Shown here: positions 22,221 through 34,300 of the stretch, piece after piece
Position numbering within the stretch: position 1 is the stretch's first letter
Layout: each line of letters starts with the position of its first letter
Assembly: GCA_015499995.1 (NCBI GenBank)
Contig: JADNRV010000163.1
Coordinates: forward strand, 1 to 64,000
Direction: 5' to 3'
Source of the DNA: Flammula alnicola
Taxonomy: Eukaryota; Basidiomycota; Agaricomycetes; Agaricales; Strophariaceae
DNA length: 64,000 nt
The notes under the pieces: model-generated
The model's input: the letters and a program-made list of their open reading frames with translations, nothing else
Databases searched by the model: none
Told to the model about the DNA's origin: nothing
Made by a program: the position numbers and the translations under genes

Positions 22221-24023
22221 CAAGATGAGTGGCTGGATCATAATATCGCTGTGCTCAAGAAGGCATATGCTGTTATCTTCGAGTTGTTCAAGGCTTTTGC
22301 CTTGGCGCTCGAGCACGATAAGTCTGAGATCTATCATTTTGATAGGTCCCACGCTTACTATAATCCTAGCATCGATCTCGGGTATGCACCCTACACCGGA
22401 GATCGTGCTAATTACCTCAAGCCCAAGCCGTTTTGGCGGTACTTAGGCTTTTACTTCGACCGCAAGCTCACCTTCAATGAGCATGTGCGTTATTACTCCA
22501 CCAAGGGATTCACATCGGTTGTGTTGATGAAGATGCTTGGCTCCTCCACTCGGGGGCTTTTGCCTATGCAGAAGCGCGTCCTTTACCGCACATGTGTGGT
22601 CCCTATATTCACGTATGGGTATCGCATGTGGTTTTTCAAGGGTGCCCGTAACAAGGGCCTCATCAAACAGCTTACGCAAGTTCAGCATAAGGCTGCTCTC
22701 TGGATTACGGGTGCATTCCGTACTTCGCCTTCGGGAGGGGTGGAGGCCCTTGCTGGCCTCCTACCCATCCCTATACTTCTCGAAAGATTGCGCGACCGCT
22801 CTACTGTGCGGGTCGCCACTCTCTCGGACACTCACCCGATCCGATCATTCATGTCCGGATCATTACTTAAGTGCGCAACCCCCCATCCTATGTCGGTTGA
22901 GCGCATGCCTGCCGCCCATCGCCGCAAGGTGACGGGTGCTCTTATGGATAATGTAAATTACTCCAATGTCCCGGTTGAGTCTACGGAGCCTTTTGCTCCT
23001 GAGGCTCGTCCGGGTTATCGAATCCTCGATCGGTATGCTGATCAGTTCAAGTGGCTCTCCAAGCCACGCTTTAGCAGGTCCGAAGATCCTGAAGCGGCTT
23101 GGAAGCTTATCTTGGATGCGTCCCTCGAGTCTCTTGAGGATGATCCTGACGCTGCGTACACCGGTGTTGATGGCTCCTGCCCTCTGGGGTGGCAAGCCGC
23201 CACTGGTGTTGTTATCAAATAGCAGGGCGCACGGGTTTATTCTGGGTGTCATGCTGCCGGGAGGGCCTCGTCTACGGATGCAGAGCTCTTTGCTATTCGC
23301 GTTGCCATCTCCAATGCCATTGGCTTTGGGGATGTGAAGCGCATTACTATTTTCACTGATGCGATGCATGCCACTCGCCTTGCAGTGGATCCCTCTCCGC
23401 ACTCCTTCCAGTCTCAGTCACTGATGGTGTGTCATACACTTGAACCTTGGTTCAGGCGCTCGCCTGACCATAGGGTTACTTTCATCGAGTCTCCCTCCGA
23501 TATGGAGTGGGGCGTTCAAAACGAAGCACATGATCTCGTTGTTGGTATGCACGGCATTGCCATCGTTCCTACCACCCAACTCTCTCTCCAGTATGTCCAC
23601 GATTTCGTGGACAGATCGGCTTGCGCAGATTGGAAACAAAGAGTTTCCGATCAGCATTTCCTGCTTGGCTCCAACTTTATGGAGCTTCAAGGGTTGAACG
23701 GAGACCCTGTCCAGCCTAGTCCCACTCGCGGGGGACCTTGGCTTGAAGCCGGCAGTCAGAGTGTATCGCTCTTTGCCCGCATGTGCCGTTTAATTACGAA
23801 TCATGCTCCGATCGGCTCGTACTACGAGCGGTTCAAAATCGATGACCCTAGGGCCCTCAGTTGTGAGTGTGGGGTTTATCCTCACATCCGCGATCATATA
23901 TTCAAGTGCAAGAAACAGCCTTGGACTCGCCAGAAGCTGAAACTTGTTTCGGAGCTCACGACATATCTGTTGGAGCACCCCACGGCGTTCTCCTTCTCCC
24001 GGCACCCAGCTGGAGTCGGATGA
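22221..24023 (+). pseudogene. LINE-A ORF2, RT end to C terminus (copy A2)
   Basis: After the SINE, the frame continues from QDEWLDHNIA through the RT thumb and RNase H to the family C terminus (FSRHPAGVG). The 38 bp before the SINE (21210-21247) hold the YIDD catalytic box. RNase H residues GVDGS and FTDAMHA are present. A TAG at 23220-23222 replaces an Arg codon (CGG in sister copies) within the RNase H domain. The C-terminal CECGVYPHIRDHIFKC motif is intact. Not functional, as the 5' half is missing. Confidence 0.9.
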
Positions 24024-24549
24024 GGGACTCTGGGAGGGGGGCAATCCTGATCGCGGAGTGGGCAGCGGTCAAATCTACTCGACTACCCGTGATGTGTTTC
24101 CGTTTGGCGGCAGCGAAGTTCCGCAAGTGCCTAGGGCCCTGGTCGTCCCAGGGCCAGTGGCGTCGACTCTCTGAGCTGGTGTCATGCGCCGCTGACAGAG
24201 GACCCAGTTCGGTGGACGGCGGTGGGGGCTTCGGCTCTTGCTTAGCTATTACAACGTGAATTTTACCGTTGAACCGGGGAGGGTCTGGCAGGCTCTCTTC
24301 GCTTTCGGGTGACCCCCCTTCCCATCCCAATACTCTTACCTGCCGTTCATGCGGTAGCGTTAACAACGCTGCAACGACGGACAATCTGTAGTTGCGAGAC
24401 TACCTATCTGGGTTTCAGGCGGCTGCGCTGTCTCGCACGCGTCGCATCCTCGCCGTCAAGCCAACTTCTTTCTTTTGCACGCGTAGTTTACCGCTTCCAT
24501 TTGTATTAGTTAGAGACCGGACTGCTTTCGTGCACCGGTATAAAATTGT

Positions 24550-24580
<31 letters not shown>

Positions 24581-24699
24581 CTTGGTAAAGTAGCGCTCAG
24601 GAGTGCTCAACGAGGAGGAGCTGCGGGGGATGATGTTGGTGTTGCTGAAGTTGTTTCCCATGGTCGCACGAAGTGGTTACCGGAAGAGGAAGAGATGAC
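24581..24699 (-). other. Diverged LINE 5' UTR fragment, inverted
   Basis: Directly after the A2 poly(A). It resembles the reverse complement of the LINE 5' end (compare 17318-17435): GCGGGGGATGATGTTGGTGTTGC, the block around CCCATGGTCG and GTTACCGGAAGAGGAAGAGATG correspond, with many substitutions. It appears to be the 5' end of an older LINE copy on the minus strand. No gene is seen. Confidence 0.55.
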
Positions 24700-24930
24700 G
24701 TTCCGACGTTCTCAAGCTCCCGAGGACTGGAAATCTTTTCAGAAGATCATCCGAGATGTCAAGTGCGAGTTCTTTGATTAGCAGATCCATGCAATCGTGT
24801 CAGCTAACAAGCGCCCATGGGACCTTATGAACTGGGTCCAGCAGTGCAAACTCCCTCCTAGTGAGGCTATCCACTATTGTGGTGAGCCTTGAAATGACAT
24901 GCCCGCCCTTTGGGACGTGCTTCACGGCAT
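24700..24930 (+). pseudogene. LINE ORF2 fragment, family C-like
   Basis: Encodes the linker before the RT: PEDWKSFQKIIRDVKCEFFD, then NKRPWDLMNWVQQ and PPSEAIHYCGEP. The PPSEAIHY variant matches family C (55120 region) rather than A (PPCEALHY). Stops at 24778-24780 (TAG) and in GEP*ND show decay. It is cut at 24930/24931 by the 5' end of copy A4. Confidence 0.75.
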
Positions 24931-25081
24931 CTCTCCTTTTCCAGTAACTACTACGGTCAACCATGGGAACATATCGAGCAACCAGCAACATCTTCCCCCA
25001 CAGCTTCACTCTGTCGAGCGCTCTTAGGCGCTCTCGTACTAGCAGGCAATGCTGCCAAAACCCAACCCGAATCCCACAGGG

Positions 25082-26038
25082 CAATACTTTTCATTCCTCC
25101 ACTGATTCCTCCCGGAATGACCGGATTCCGGAGGAATGGACAGGAATCCGCAGGAATGGACCGGAATCCACAGGAATGGACTCAATTCCGCAGGAATCCT
25201 GACCGGAATCCACAGGAATGACCAAAATTCCGGTTAGGACTTCAACTTGGTGGACTTAGACAGAACTCAGAGAAAAATATCACTCAAAGATTTTGCATCT
25301 TTCAGGAATTGAACCCAGAGCCCTGAAAGAAATCCAGTAGCTAATATCCCAGACCATTTAACCATTAGACCAGAGAACTGTTGCTAACCTACCAAAAACA
25401 TCAGACTACATACCCTATCTATCTATAATATATTTGTAGATTGCGTAACCAATTCTGAGAGATTCAGGGTCAATGGGGTACCATCAGATTCAGAATTTTA
25501 AGGACATTACAAATATGTATATGTCATCTCACTCGGGTAACTGAAATCCCCTTATTTGGTCTGTTTTGGGGACCGTGGGAACTTTTTGCCAAAAAAAGTA
25601 ACTGTAGAGCACGCTTCCAGAATCACAAATATATCAAAATCATGTGACTAGCTGCTTTCGTCATCGAGAAAAATGCAAAAAACTCGCCCAAAGCCGGCGG
25701 TTTTGAAAATTGCATGTGCCAAATACAGAATATCTTGATTAGAAATAGGTCCCACAGTCTCATTTTGATGTCATTTTATGTAATAGTGTGATATTTTTAC
25801 GTTGTTGCTAAAAATAACCATATTTCCTTTTTTGGAAAAACCGGATTCCGGTGGCCATTCCGTTCCGGCCATTCCTGTTGGGTATTCCGGTTGCAGCTTA
25901 TTCCGGTCTGCATTCCTCCGGAATGAAATTTCACATTTTGGCTGGCCTCTCAGCCAAAATGACCCAAAAATTATTCCTCCGGAATGACCGGATTCCGCAG
26001 GATTCCGGTAGGAATCAGTGGAGGACAATAAAGACCTC
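25082..26038 (-). mobile_element. hAT-like non-autonomous element (GAGGTCTTTATT type)
   Basis: A 957-bp copy of the 9003-9978 element in reverse orientation, with ends CAATACTTTTCATTCCTCC and AATAAAGACCTC. Flanked by an 8-bp duplication CCACAGGG (25074-25081 and 26039-26046) in the start of LINE-A ORF1. Subterminal GGAATCC repeats and the tRNA-like block (25303-25379) are conserved. Non-coding. Confidence 0.92.
25303..25379 (-). other. tRNA-like module inside a hAT-like element
   Basis: Reverse-strand counterpart of 9661-9737, with A box TGGTCTAATGG and B box GGTTCAATTCC. It differs from the other copy by only a few bases. Not a functional tRNA as far as can be seen. Confidence 0.62.
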
Positions 26039-26221
26039 CCACAGGGGGTAGCAGGCGATCTACCTGATCGCCCGCTGTGCCCGCTTCCGCCTCTCCTCTG
26101 GCTGGTCTGACCCCAGAGGAAAAGCGAGCTGCTTAGAAGGCCTTCCTTGCATCGTTGGCCCCTTCTACCACTGCGTCTGTTCAGGCAGCACAGTCTACTG
26201 CGTCCCCCTCGCCCCAAAGGA

Positions 26222-28045
26222 AGACGTTGAAGAGACCGCGAGCAGCTAGCTGTGAACGGACTACTATTCTCCTTACCTGAGCTATTTTTAGCACTTAGTA
26301 AAGCTTATACCGTAGTCTAAATGTTACAAGTCCGGACATTACAATGACAAGACTACTAAGGACTAGAGGAAACTATGCAAGATAACGAGGAATGCGCGGT
26401 TTAATAAAGACATTATCATTAGTAACTATTGAGATAACAGTCAATACATCTAATGAAGTGTACGGAATAGGCGCCTTTCAGTAATATCTTAACCATCCGG
26501 CCTATACAGCGAGGGCGCGGGTCTCTAGATTAAAGAACGGACATCTAGGCACACTACAGGACAGGTCGCGTGACATTGCCGAAGGCACCGAGGACAGTGG
26601 AGCAGCGGGGTAAAGCAGACGCCCATAGACGCGCCTGTAGCAACGCCGATCAAAGCTCGGATCAAAGGGATACCAAATTGGGAACACATACCATATCGGG
26701 TAATAACTTGGTACAGGAAGATTTCCGGGGTGCATAACTCGACACAGCGAGATCCCAGATGCACGCCGAGAGTACCAGAGTATCGGGTACGGAGGACGAA
26801 GGGTTACAACCCTAATCACGAGGATTATCACGGACAGAACAGGTGAGGATTGCCTGAGCGTCTCCGACGAGATGTAAGCGCGTCTATGCTCCGGTCAGTC
26901 GATAGCCAATGACAAGACAAGATACCAATGAAAACGAAAGGTCACGAGCCTGTATACCACGCGGTTGAGGAGGAGTAAGTCTTAGGCGCTTAAGTTAGCC
27001 GAGCCGACGACGATCTGAGCTCCCGATCCAACCAAAAAGGCATGATTGAGTGGACGCGCACGGAAACTGTACTCCACAAGGCCGCCGCTCGCGCACAAAT
27101 GCCCATGAAACCTCTATATTCTCGTCATTGTGTCTATGTAATAATATATCGTCTCAGTAGTATATAAGCCGCCCTGTAACACCGTAGAATACAAGCAATT
27201 TACCACCCACGAGATACAAGCGCTTAAGAGTTATATCTTAAGTGTTTCACCTCTAAGTACCAAGTAGCTTCAAAGCGAGAGTCCCATAATATAAAAAGAA
27301 ACCAAGTAATGATATAAACGAACTGTTAAGACGAGAACGCGTGTCTAAGTGATTCGCCAAGACAAGTAAAGAGAGTTATAAGCCAAGGAACCTGTCTAAG
27401 TGACTTGTTCAAAACCTACCCTTTGTCAAAGGACATCTGGGGACCTGGACTGTAGTGTCGGTAGACAAAGCGTCTACACGCCTCTGGCCATTGTTAAGGG
27501 ACTGTAGTGTCGGCGGATAAGACATCTGCGCGCCTCTGGCCATTGTTAAGGGACTGTAGTGTCAGCGGATAAGACATCTGCGCGCCTCTTTCCACAAGTA
27601 TAGTTTTTGAGACAAGTAAAGACAAGTTAAAGGGCATAGAGCCATCTTCTCAATTGGAGAACAAGACAAAGCAAGATCAGTTAGCAGTTTGTGCATAGAG
27701 CACTAGTTTCCGAGTACCAGACCAGAATTTACACAAGTCTATTGGACTTAAAACGACCCATTAACTATAAACGCGCCTAAGGCCTTGCTTAAGCCGTTAC
27801 ATAGTTAAACACCCTCTTTTATCGCGCACCTACTATCAGGTATCGATATTATAAAACTATTATCCTCCCCTTGGACGAACTAAGTCAACTAAACATTGAT
27901 TTGGGTGTTTGAGTGTAGTAAAGTAGTTATTAATAGTGAAGCAAGTCGGATTTGATAGTATCTCTTTAATAGACCTTACAAGTCTATTGAAAGCGACTAC
28001 TTGATTATCTAGTAGTTCACACACACCCCGCACTAAGCATCTTTA
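26222..28045. mobile_element. Unclassified 1.8-kb non-coding insertion, possibly a solo LTR
   Basis: Interrupts LINE-A ORF1 between CCAAAGGAAGACGT and GTACGCATCT. It has no open frame above about 110 codons and no similarity I recognise. A TATA-like GTATATAAGCC lies near 27161 and a 52-bp tandem repeat at 27447-27589. No clear terminal inverted repeat or TG...CA border could be fixed, so borders are approximate. GACGT on the left and AATGT on the right both resemble GGTGT in intact copies and could be a diverged 5-bp target duplication. A long fungal solo LTR would fit, but this is inference. Confidence 0.4.
27447..27589 (+). repeat. Tandem repeat, 52-bp unit x 2.75
   Basis: Units at 27447-27498, 27499-27550 and a partial one at 27551-27589. 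Each begins GGACTGTAGTGTCGG and ends CCATTGTTAAG (missing in the third). The first unit differs in its middle (GTAGACAAAGCGTCTACACG). Part of the unclassified insertion. Confidence 0.93.
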
Positions 28046-29885
28046 ATGTACGCATCTCCCATCCCTCAGCAAACGAGGCAGCGCACTCCGATTCCTGATC
28101 GACCCCGATCGGTGACTCCGATTATTGGCGATGACAGTGAGGTGCCCTATGGCGAAGAGGGCAATCCTGGCGACCAAGACAAGGACATGTATGGGGATGA
28201 AGCCTCCCCTGCAGGTCCTTCTACCCATGGTAGCACCACTCCTCCTATGGAGACAGACGACGAGGTGATGCACCACCTATCTGAGTCCCTTCAGATGGCA
28301 TCGTCCTGGTTTCGTCGCTCTGGTGGCGAGGCTTTGGATAGCACTGGTTCAGAGGTATCGCGACCTCTTGCTTCATCCATTGTTGGGTTTATGTCAGCGG
28401 TGTACACATCTTCATGGTGAGAAGCCACTACACTCAATGTGGACAGTAATCGCACCGTCCATGAGCTTACTTCGACGGTTGTGGCCTCGGTCTCCCCCCA
28501 TGAGGAGACGATTCATGCCTCCACGGCCTCCATCCTCCCTGATGCTTCCAGGTCGGGTCCTATGGACACTGACACGGACACTGGAATGTCATCCTCGACC
28601 CCCGCCCCCAGGACTAGGAAGTCCACTGGCAAGGCTAGGGCACCAGCGTTCACAGTGCCATCTGGTGCAGAGGCACCCCGTCAACCTCTCAAGAGGCCGG
28701 TGGATTCTTATCTGAGGCCTCCGCCTCCCATTCCTCCTTGGCCAGCTGGCTGGAAGAGCAGTCATCTTAGCTATGCTGAGATGGCTGCAGCCAACCTGCT
28801 GTCCCAGAGGGACCCTGCCATGGGCTGTAGTGCCCTTGGTGGTGGCCCCCCTCGATATCCACCCGCGCCTCGGGTTCCTGCCATGCAGGCGGAACTCTCT
28901 GGCAACAAATGCTTCCTCGCGAATCCAACGGGACCGCTGCCTGCTAAGAAGCAGAAGGCTGCCCCATCGTTTACTTCATCTAGACCTACCCGCAAGCAGG
29001 TCCTGATTCAATACTCTGGCCCTGGGGCTCGCCCCGCAGACAGTAAACTCATCGAACTTTGTGACAAGATCGATAAAGGACTGCGAGATGTAGCCAGGAC
29101 CCGGAGGGTCCTGTCTGCTTCTCATGCATATGAGGGTATATCCCTCGCTACCTCTGGTGTGGCCAACGAGGCTGACCTCAACGTTATCCGTGGCTTTGTC
29201 CATGCTATCACCCCTACATCTGACACGCTCGACGTGTGGGTCGGTCTTCCCACTTTGAAGTCTTATCTCAAGGCTATCGATCTTCCTGCCTTCAGTGACT
29301 ATGTCACTAGGGTCCCCACCACTGGTGATGAGGTGAAAATGGTGATGCTCGCCTATCCTCTTGCCATCGACATCATGCTCGCGGGTCCTCCACGGGTCAT
29401 CCGGAACTCACCAGTGAGCACTACTGCTCATGCGTTTTTCGAAATCCATGACTCGCAATCGGGTCAACGTGCGAAGCGTCTTATCAACAAGATGTTCATG
29501 TTCCACGGCAGGGTGATTTTGATTCGCCCAGCCACCGCTAGCATTGGTGTTTCCCTCTGCACTCGCTGCTGGAGGTGGGGCCACCCGAAGACTTCTTGCA
29601 GGGCACGCCTGCCCATCTGTGCGCGCTGCTCTGGCCCACACAAGACCGATGTGCATCGCATCGCTGCCTTGTGCTGCAAACCTCACCTGGAGGCTAAGCC
29701 CCCGACCAAAGGCACTCTGCTTGGTATGGACTGCCCCCACTCTGCGCGGTGCCCTTCGTGCCACAAGGATCATTGGGCCTCTTCGAGCAAGTGCTCATTC
29801 TGGCGTCACTGTTTCGATCGTCCATGGATCGAGGCCAAATATGCTGAGGTACATGATTTCTGGCTAAATCGTCATCCCATCCGTC

Positions 29886-30731
29886 CACTAGTACCTACCA
29901 CCCTTTATGATATACCTTAAACAAATGCCAGCACAGTCATCTGTATCCTCCCAAGTGTAGTTATGAAATGAAATGCCCTAGACAAATGAAATGAAATATA
30001 TTTCATTTCTTTCCAGAGAATATATCATAACTGGTAGGAAGATATTTCATAACTGTCTAGCTACTTATTTTATATCTATGTGGCAACTTTTTCATAACTT
30101 TTTCTTGCAATATTTCATAACTTCCTGGTTATTTCATTTCATATCTATAGGACAACTTTTTCATAATTCCCTATCAGTCTATTTTATTTATCATAGATAA
30201 TTAAATACTTTATAGATCATGTGACTGGATTATGTAATTGATGGGAAAACTTAGAAATTGCCTTTTTCTTGCTCCTCCACCCATACTCTTATCAGATTAT
30301 GGCCTCAAATTGAAAGTTATTTAAAAATTAGTCCAGCACCCCCTGCAGACAAGTGCAGACAATATTGCATTAATTTAGCCATTAAAACATGCTTATTTTA
30401 CTTAATTAATAATGTAATCAGTTGTCTGGAAATAATAAAATAGACATAGGGAATTATGAAAAAGTTGTCCTATAGATATGAAATGAAATAACCAGGAAGT
30501 TATGAAATATTGCAAGAAAAAGTTATGAAAAAGTCACCACATAGATATAAAATAAGTAGCTAGACAGTTATGAAATATCTCCATACCAGTTATGATATAT
30601 TCTCTGGTAAGAAATGAAACATATTTCATTTTATTTGTCTAGGCATTTCATTTCATAACTACACTTGGGAGGATACAGATGACTGTGCTGGCATTTGTTT
30701 AAGATTTATCATATAAATGGTAGGTACCACT
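29886..30731. mobile_element. Foldback hAT-like element FB-2, 846 bp
   Basis: The uninterrupted copy of the foldback family. It starts CACTAGTACCTACC and ends GGTAGGTACCACT; its arms of about 290 bp (29886-30180 and 30445-30731) are near-perfect inverted repeats around an AT-rich centre. The 8-bp duplication CATCCGTC / CATCTGTC (29878-29885 and 30732-30739) differs at one base. It inserted at the very end of LINE-A ORF1, just before the TAATG junction. No coding sequence. Confidence 0.92.
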
Positions 30732-30758
30732 CATCTGTCGCTCACATAACGTAGCTTA

Positions 30759-31231
30759 ATGCCAGTACAACCAATGCTGGATGAAGTGCAGGTGCTGAGC
30801 TGGAACGTGGCCAGGGACAGGATGTCCCTGGATGTAATACTATCTACATGTACCAACATCTATGATATCATATTCGTTCAAGAACCCCCTTGGCAACACA
30901 CAAGGACCACCCCGTTTGCTACAACCAGAAAGGGTGAGGATGTCATTGGCGCACCGAACCACCCAGATTGGCTGGCAATGGTCCGTGCGCCCACTACTCT
31001 TGATGAGCGACCCGGGTCATGACCTACGTTTCGACTAGGCTGGCCCGGTATCATCCGTCTATATGAAGAGATGTGATCGATCACCCTGATATACAGGTCC
31101 TGTCACTCTCAACAAGTGCCGAGACCTTCTTTTTGATGAATGATGCAGATCATGGGGCCATTAATTGGCTCAAGAACCATGACACTACACTCCCTCGCTT
31201 TCATTTCATGGGCGGGGACTTTAACGCACAC
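30759..31231 (+). pseudogene. LINE-A ORF2 start, copy A4 (endonuclease only)
   Basis: ATG at 30759 in the TAATG overlap. It encodes the first part of the endonuclease (MPVQPMLDEVQVLSWN, QEPPW, then MGGDFNAH). A frameshift near 31013, a TGA at about 31061 (Arg codon CGA in A3 and A7) and a short deletion near 31140 (VYSD missing) break it. At 31231 it is joined to the end of another ORF1. Confidence 0.88.
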
Positions 31232-31329
31232 CACTGCTTTGACCGCCCTTGGATCGAAGCTAAATATGCTGAGGTACGTGATTTCTGGCTAAATTGTCGT
31301 CCCACCCATCGCTCACATAACGTAGCTTA

Positions 31330-34300
31330 ATGCCAGTACAACCCATGCTGGATGAGGTGCGGGTGCTGAGTTGGAACGTGGCCAGGGACAGGATGTCCCT
31401 GGATGTAATACTATCTACTTGTAACAACATCTATGATATTATCTTCATTCAAGAACCCCCTTGGCGACACATAAGGACCGCCCCGTCTGCTAAAACCAGA
31501 AAGGGCGAGGATGTCATTGGCACACTGAACCACCCAGATTGGCTGGCAATGGTCCGTGCGCCCACTACTGTCGACGAGCGACCCCGAGTCATGACCTACG
31601 TTTCGACTAGGTTGACCCGGTATCGTCCGTCTATATGAAGGGATGTGATTGATCACCCCGATATACAGGTCTTGTCACTCTCAACAAGTGCCGAGACCTT
31701 CTTTTTGATGAATGTCTATTCTGACGCGGACCATGGGGCCATTAATTGGCTCAAGGCCCACGATACTACACTTCCCCGCTTCCACTTTATGGGTGGGGAC
31801 TTTAACGCACACTCCGAGGACTGGGACGAAGGTCACAGTGGTCGGGAGGAATGTGCTCTCTCGCTGCAGCAGTCTGCTGCTATTCTTGGGCTTGAACTGG
31901 CTGCTTTTGGCAATCCAGGGCCCACGCATATACCAAGAGATCCCACAAAGCGCAAAACGGTGATCGATCTCGCCTTCGTCCCACCTAACCAGGTGATCGA
32001 CCAAACTACTGTCTGCTGCCCGGACATCCAACTCAGATCGGATCATATTCCGATTTCGACTACACTGGACATCTCTCCCGCCCCTGGCGGGGCGGTTCGG
32101 ATGTCTCTTCCTACTGATGATGTTCCGGCATTCATCAATTCTATCAGTTCTGGGCTCCGGGCCATTGACCCGACGGCCATTCTGAACTCCGAGGAACAAA
32201 TCGAGGCTGCTGCGCAAGCGGTGGCGTTGGTCTTCTCTTCTGCATGGGATTCCCATGCCAAAGAGTCCTTTGTTACCCGGCGATCTAAGCCCTGGTGGAC
32301 CCAGGAGTGCTCAGACGCCCTTGATACATTCCGGCGCAGTCGCCTGCCTGAGGACTGGAAATCCTTTCAGAAAATCATCCGAGATGTCAAGCGCGAGTTC
32401 TTTGATCAACGGATCCATGAAATCGCATCTGCTAACAAGCGCCCGTGGGACCTCATGAATTGGGTCCAGCAACGCAAACTTCCTCCTTGTGAGGCTCTCC
32501 ATTATCGTGGCGAGCCTTGCAATGACATGCCCACCCTTTGGGACGCGCTCCACGGCACCTACAACTCTGCCTCTGACAGAGTGTTTGATGCCAATTTGTT
32601 GAACTCTCTCCCTACTTTGCCTGTTAGGGAGTGGGTCCGTTTTTCCGCGCTGGAACTCACAGAGGCTCTCTCTGCGTGTTCTGGTCTATCCGCTCCGGGT
32701 CCGGATCATATCAATTGGTCCCACCTGAAGGGGATAGTACGTCGCGACCCTCATTCTGTTGAGGTCCTACTCTCGATTGCCAATGCCTGCATGCGTGTGG
32801 GCTATTGGCCGTCTGTATTTAAGGATTCGCTTTCGGTAATTATACCCAAGCCGAATAAGCCATCCTACTCTGCACCTAAGGCATTCAGGCCTATTGTCCT
32901 CCTGAATACTATTGGTAAATTAATTGAGAAAATGATCTCAAATCGCATTCAGTTCAACGCTGTCGGGCTGGATATTTTCCATCCTAACCAGGTGGGTGGA
33001 GTGCGTCAGCGCTCCACTGAGGATGCTGGGCTCTTCCTGACACACATTGTGCGCGCAGGCTGGGCTAAGGGTTTGAAGACTAGCATGGTCGCCTTTGACC
33101 TCGCTCAGTTTTTCCCTTCACTTAATCACGACGCGCTTGTGATTATTCTTCGGAAACTTGGCTTCCCTCCATTGGTGGTCAAGTTTTTTGCATCTTATCT
33201 GGTAGAGAGGAAGACGCGGTATGCGTGGAACTCCTTCTTATCAGACCCGCTACAGGCAGACGTGGGGGTGGGCCAGGGATCGGCCTTGTCCCCTGTCTTG
33301 TCAGCTATTTACTTGGCGCCTATCATGCACCTTTTCGAGAAGCGGTGCCTTGACCTTGGGTTGAGGGTCGACCTCCTCTCGTATGTAGATGATGGCACAC
33401 TCATCGTGCAGGATGAGTGGCTGATCCACAACATCGCGAAGCTCAAGAAGGCTTACGCTGTTATCTTTGAGTTATTCAAGGCTTTTGCTTTGGCGCTCGA
33501 GCACGACAAGTCTGAGATCTTTCATTTCGATCGATCTCACGCTTATTTTAATCCTAGCATCGATCTCGGGTATGCACCTTACACCGGGGATCGTGCTAAC
33601 CACCTCAAGCCTAAGCCGTTCTGGCGGTACCTGGGCTTTTACTTCGACCGCAAGCTCACCTTCAATGAGCATGTGCGTTATTACTCCACCAAGGGATTCA
33701 CATCGGTTGTGTTGATGAAGATGCTTGGCTCCTCCACTCGGGGGCTTTTGCCTATGCAGAAGCACGTCCTTTACTGCACATGTGTGGTCCCCATATTCAC
33801 GTATGGGTATCGCATGTGGTTTTTCAAGGGTGCCCGTAACAAGGGCCTCATCAAACAGCTTACGCAAGTTCAGCGTAAGGCTGCTCTCTGGATTACAGGT
33901 GCATTCCGTACTTCGCCTTCGGGAGGGGTGGAGGCCCTTGCTGGCCTCCTACCCATCCCTATACTTCTCGAAAGATTGCGCGACCGCTCTACTGTGCGGG
34001 TCGCCACTCTCTCGGACACTCACCCGATCCGATCATTCATGTCCGGATCATTACTTAAGTGCGCAACCCCCCATCCTATGTCGGTTGAGCGCATGCCTGC
34101 CGCCCATCGCCGCAAGGTGACGGGTGCTCTTATTTTTTTTTTTTTTTAAATCAACAATTTCAAATGTAGGGCCCCTCCGAAGAGAGACCCTATGCCTTGC
34201 GCCCTTGCGGGGCAGACAGCAGCTTGCGCTGCCACTTGGAATCAACTTAGATTCAATACCCGGCCTAATCAGCCGAGTGAACCGACAGAGGATTTAGTGC

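Larger units (their letters stand above)
21210..24580 (+). mobile_element. LINE family A, copy A2 (3' part only)
   Basis: Starts abruptly in the RT coding region (ACCTCCTCTCATAT, just before YIDD) at the border of the DNA element and runs to a 25-nt poly(A) (24556-24580) after TTGTTGATTT. It contains a SINE (21248-22205). The 3' UTR (24024-24555) has conserved blocks shared with A1 and the short A fragments and no gene. The 5' part is missing through rearrangement, not visibly through ordinary truncation. Confidence 0.9.
25049..30759 (+). pseudogene. LINE-A ORF1 (copy A4), split by three insertions
   Basis: ATG at 25049 (MLPKPNPNPTG), then interrupted after about 11 codons by a hAT-like element. 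It resumes at 26039, is cut at about 26221 by the 1.8-kb insertion, resumes at 28046 and runs to 29885, where a foldback element replaces the last codons. The TAA stop is at 30757-30759, overlapping the ORF2 ATG. In-frame stops also lie at 26134-26136 (TAG) and 28418-28420 (TGA, a Trp codon in sister copies). The zinc-knuckle region (CTRCWRWGHPKTSC and following) is intact at 29560-29850. Confidence 0.88.
24931..31231 (+). mobile_element. LINE family A, copy A4 (5' end intact, 3' part lost)
   Basis: Begins with the family 5' end (ATCTCTCCTTTTCCAGTAAC), followed by the ORF1 start at 25049. It contains a hAT-like element (25082-26038), an unclassified 1.8-kb insertion (about 26222-28045) and a foldback element (29886-30731). 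It ends abruptly in the endonuclease of ORF2 at 31231, where the end of another ORF1 (copy A5) follows in the same orientation. The insertion lies in a LINE-C fragment. Confidence 0.85.

Noticed and set aside
24067..24384. Conserved frames in LINE-A 3' UTR (seen in many copies on both strands)
   Set aside because: They recur because the UTR is repeated; the frames are antisense or overlap each other and begin after the ORF2 stop.
26502..26831. A 109-codon minus-strand frame in the unclassified insertion
   Set aside because: Short, overlaps another frame and has no recognisable motif; likely chance.
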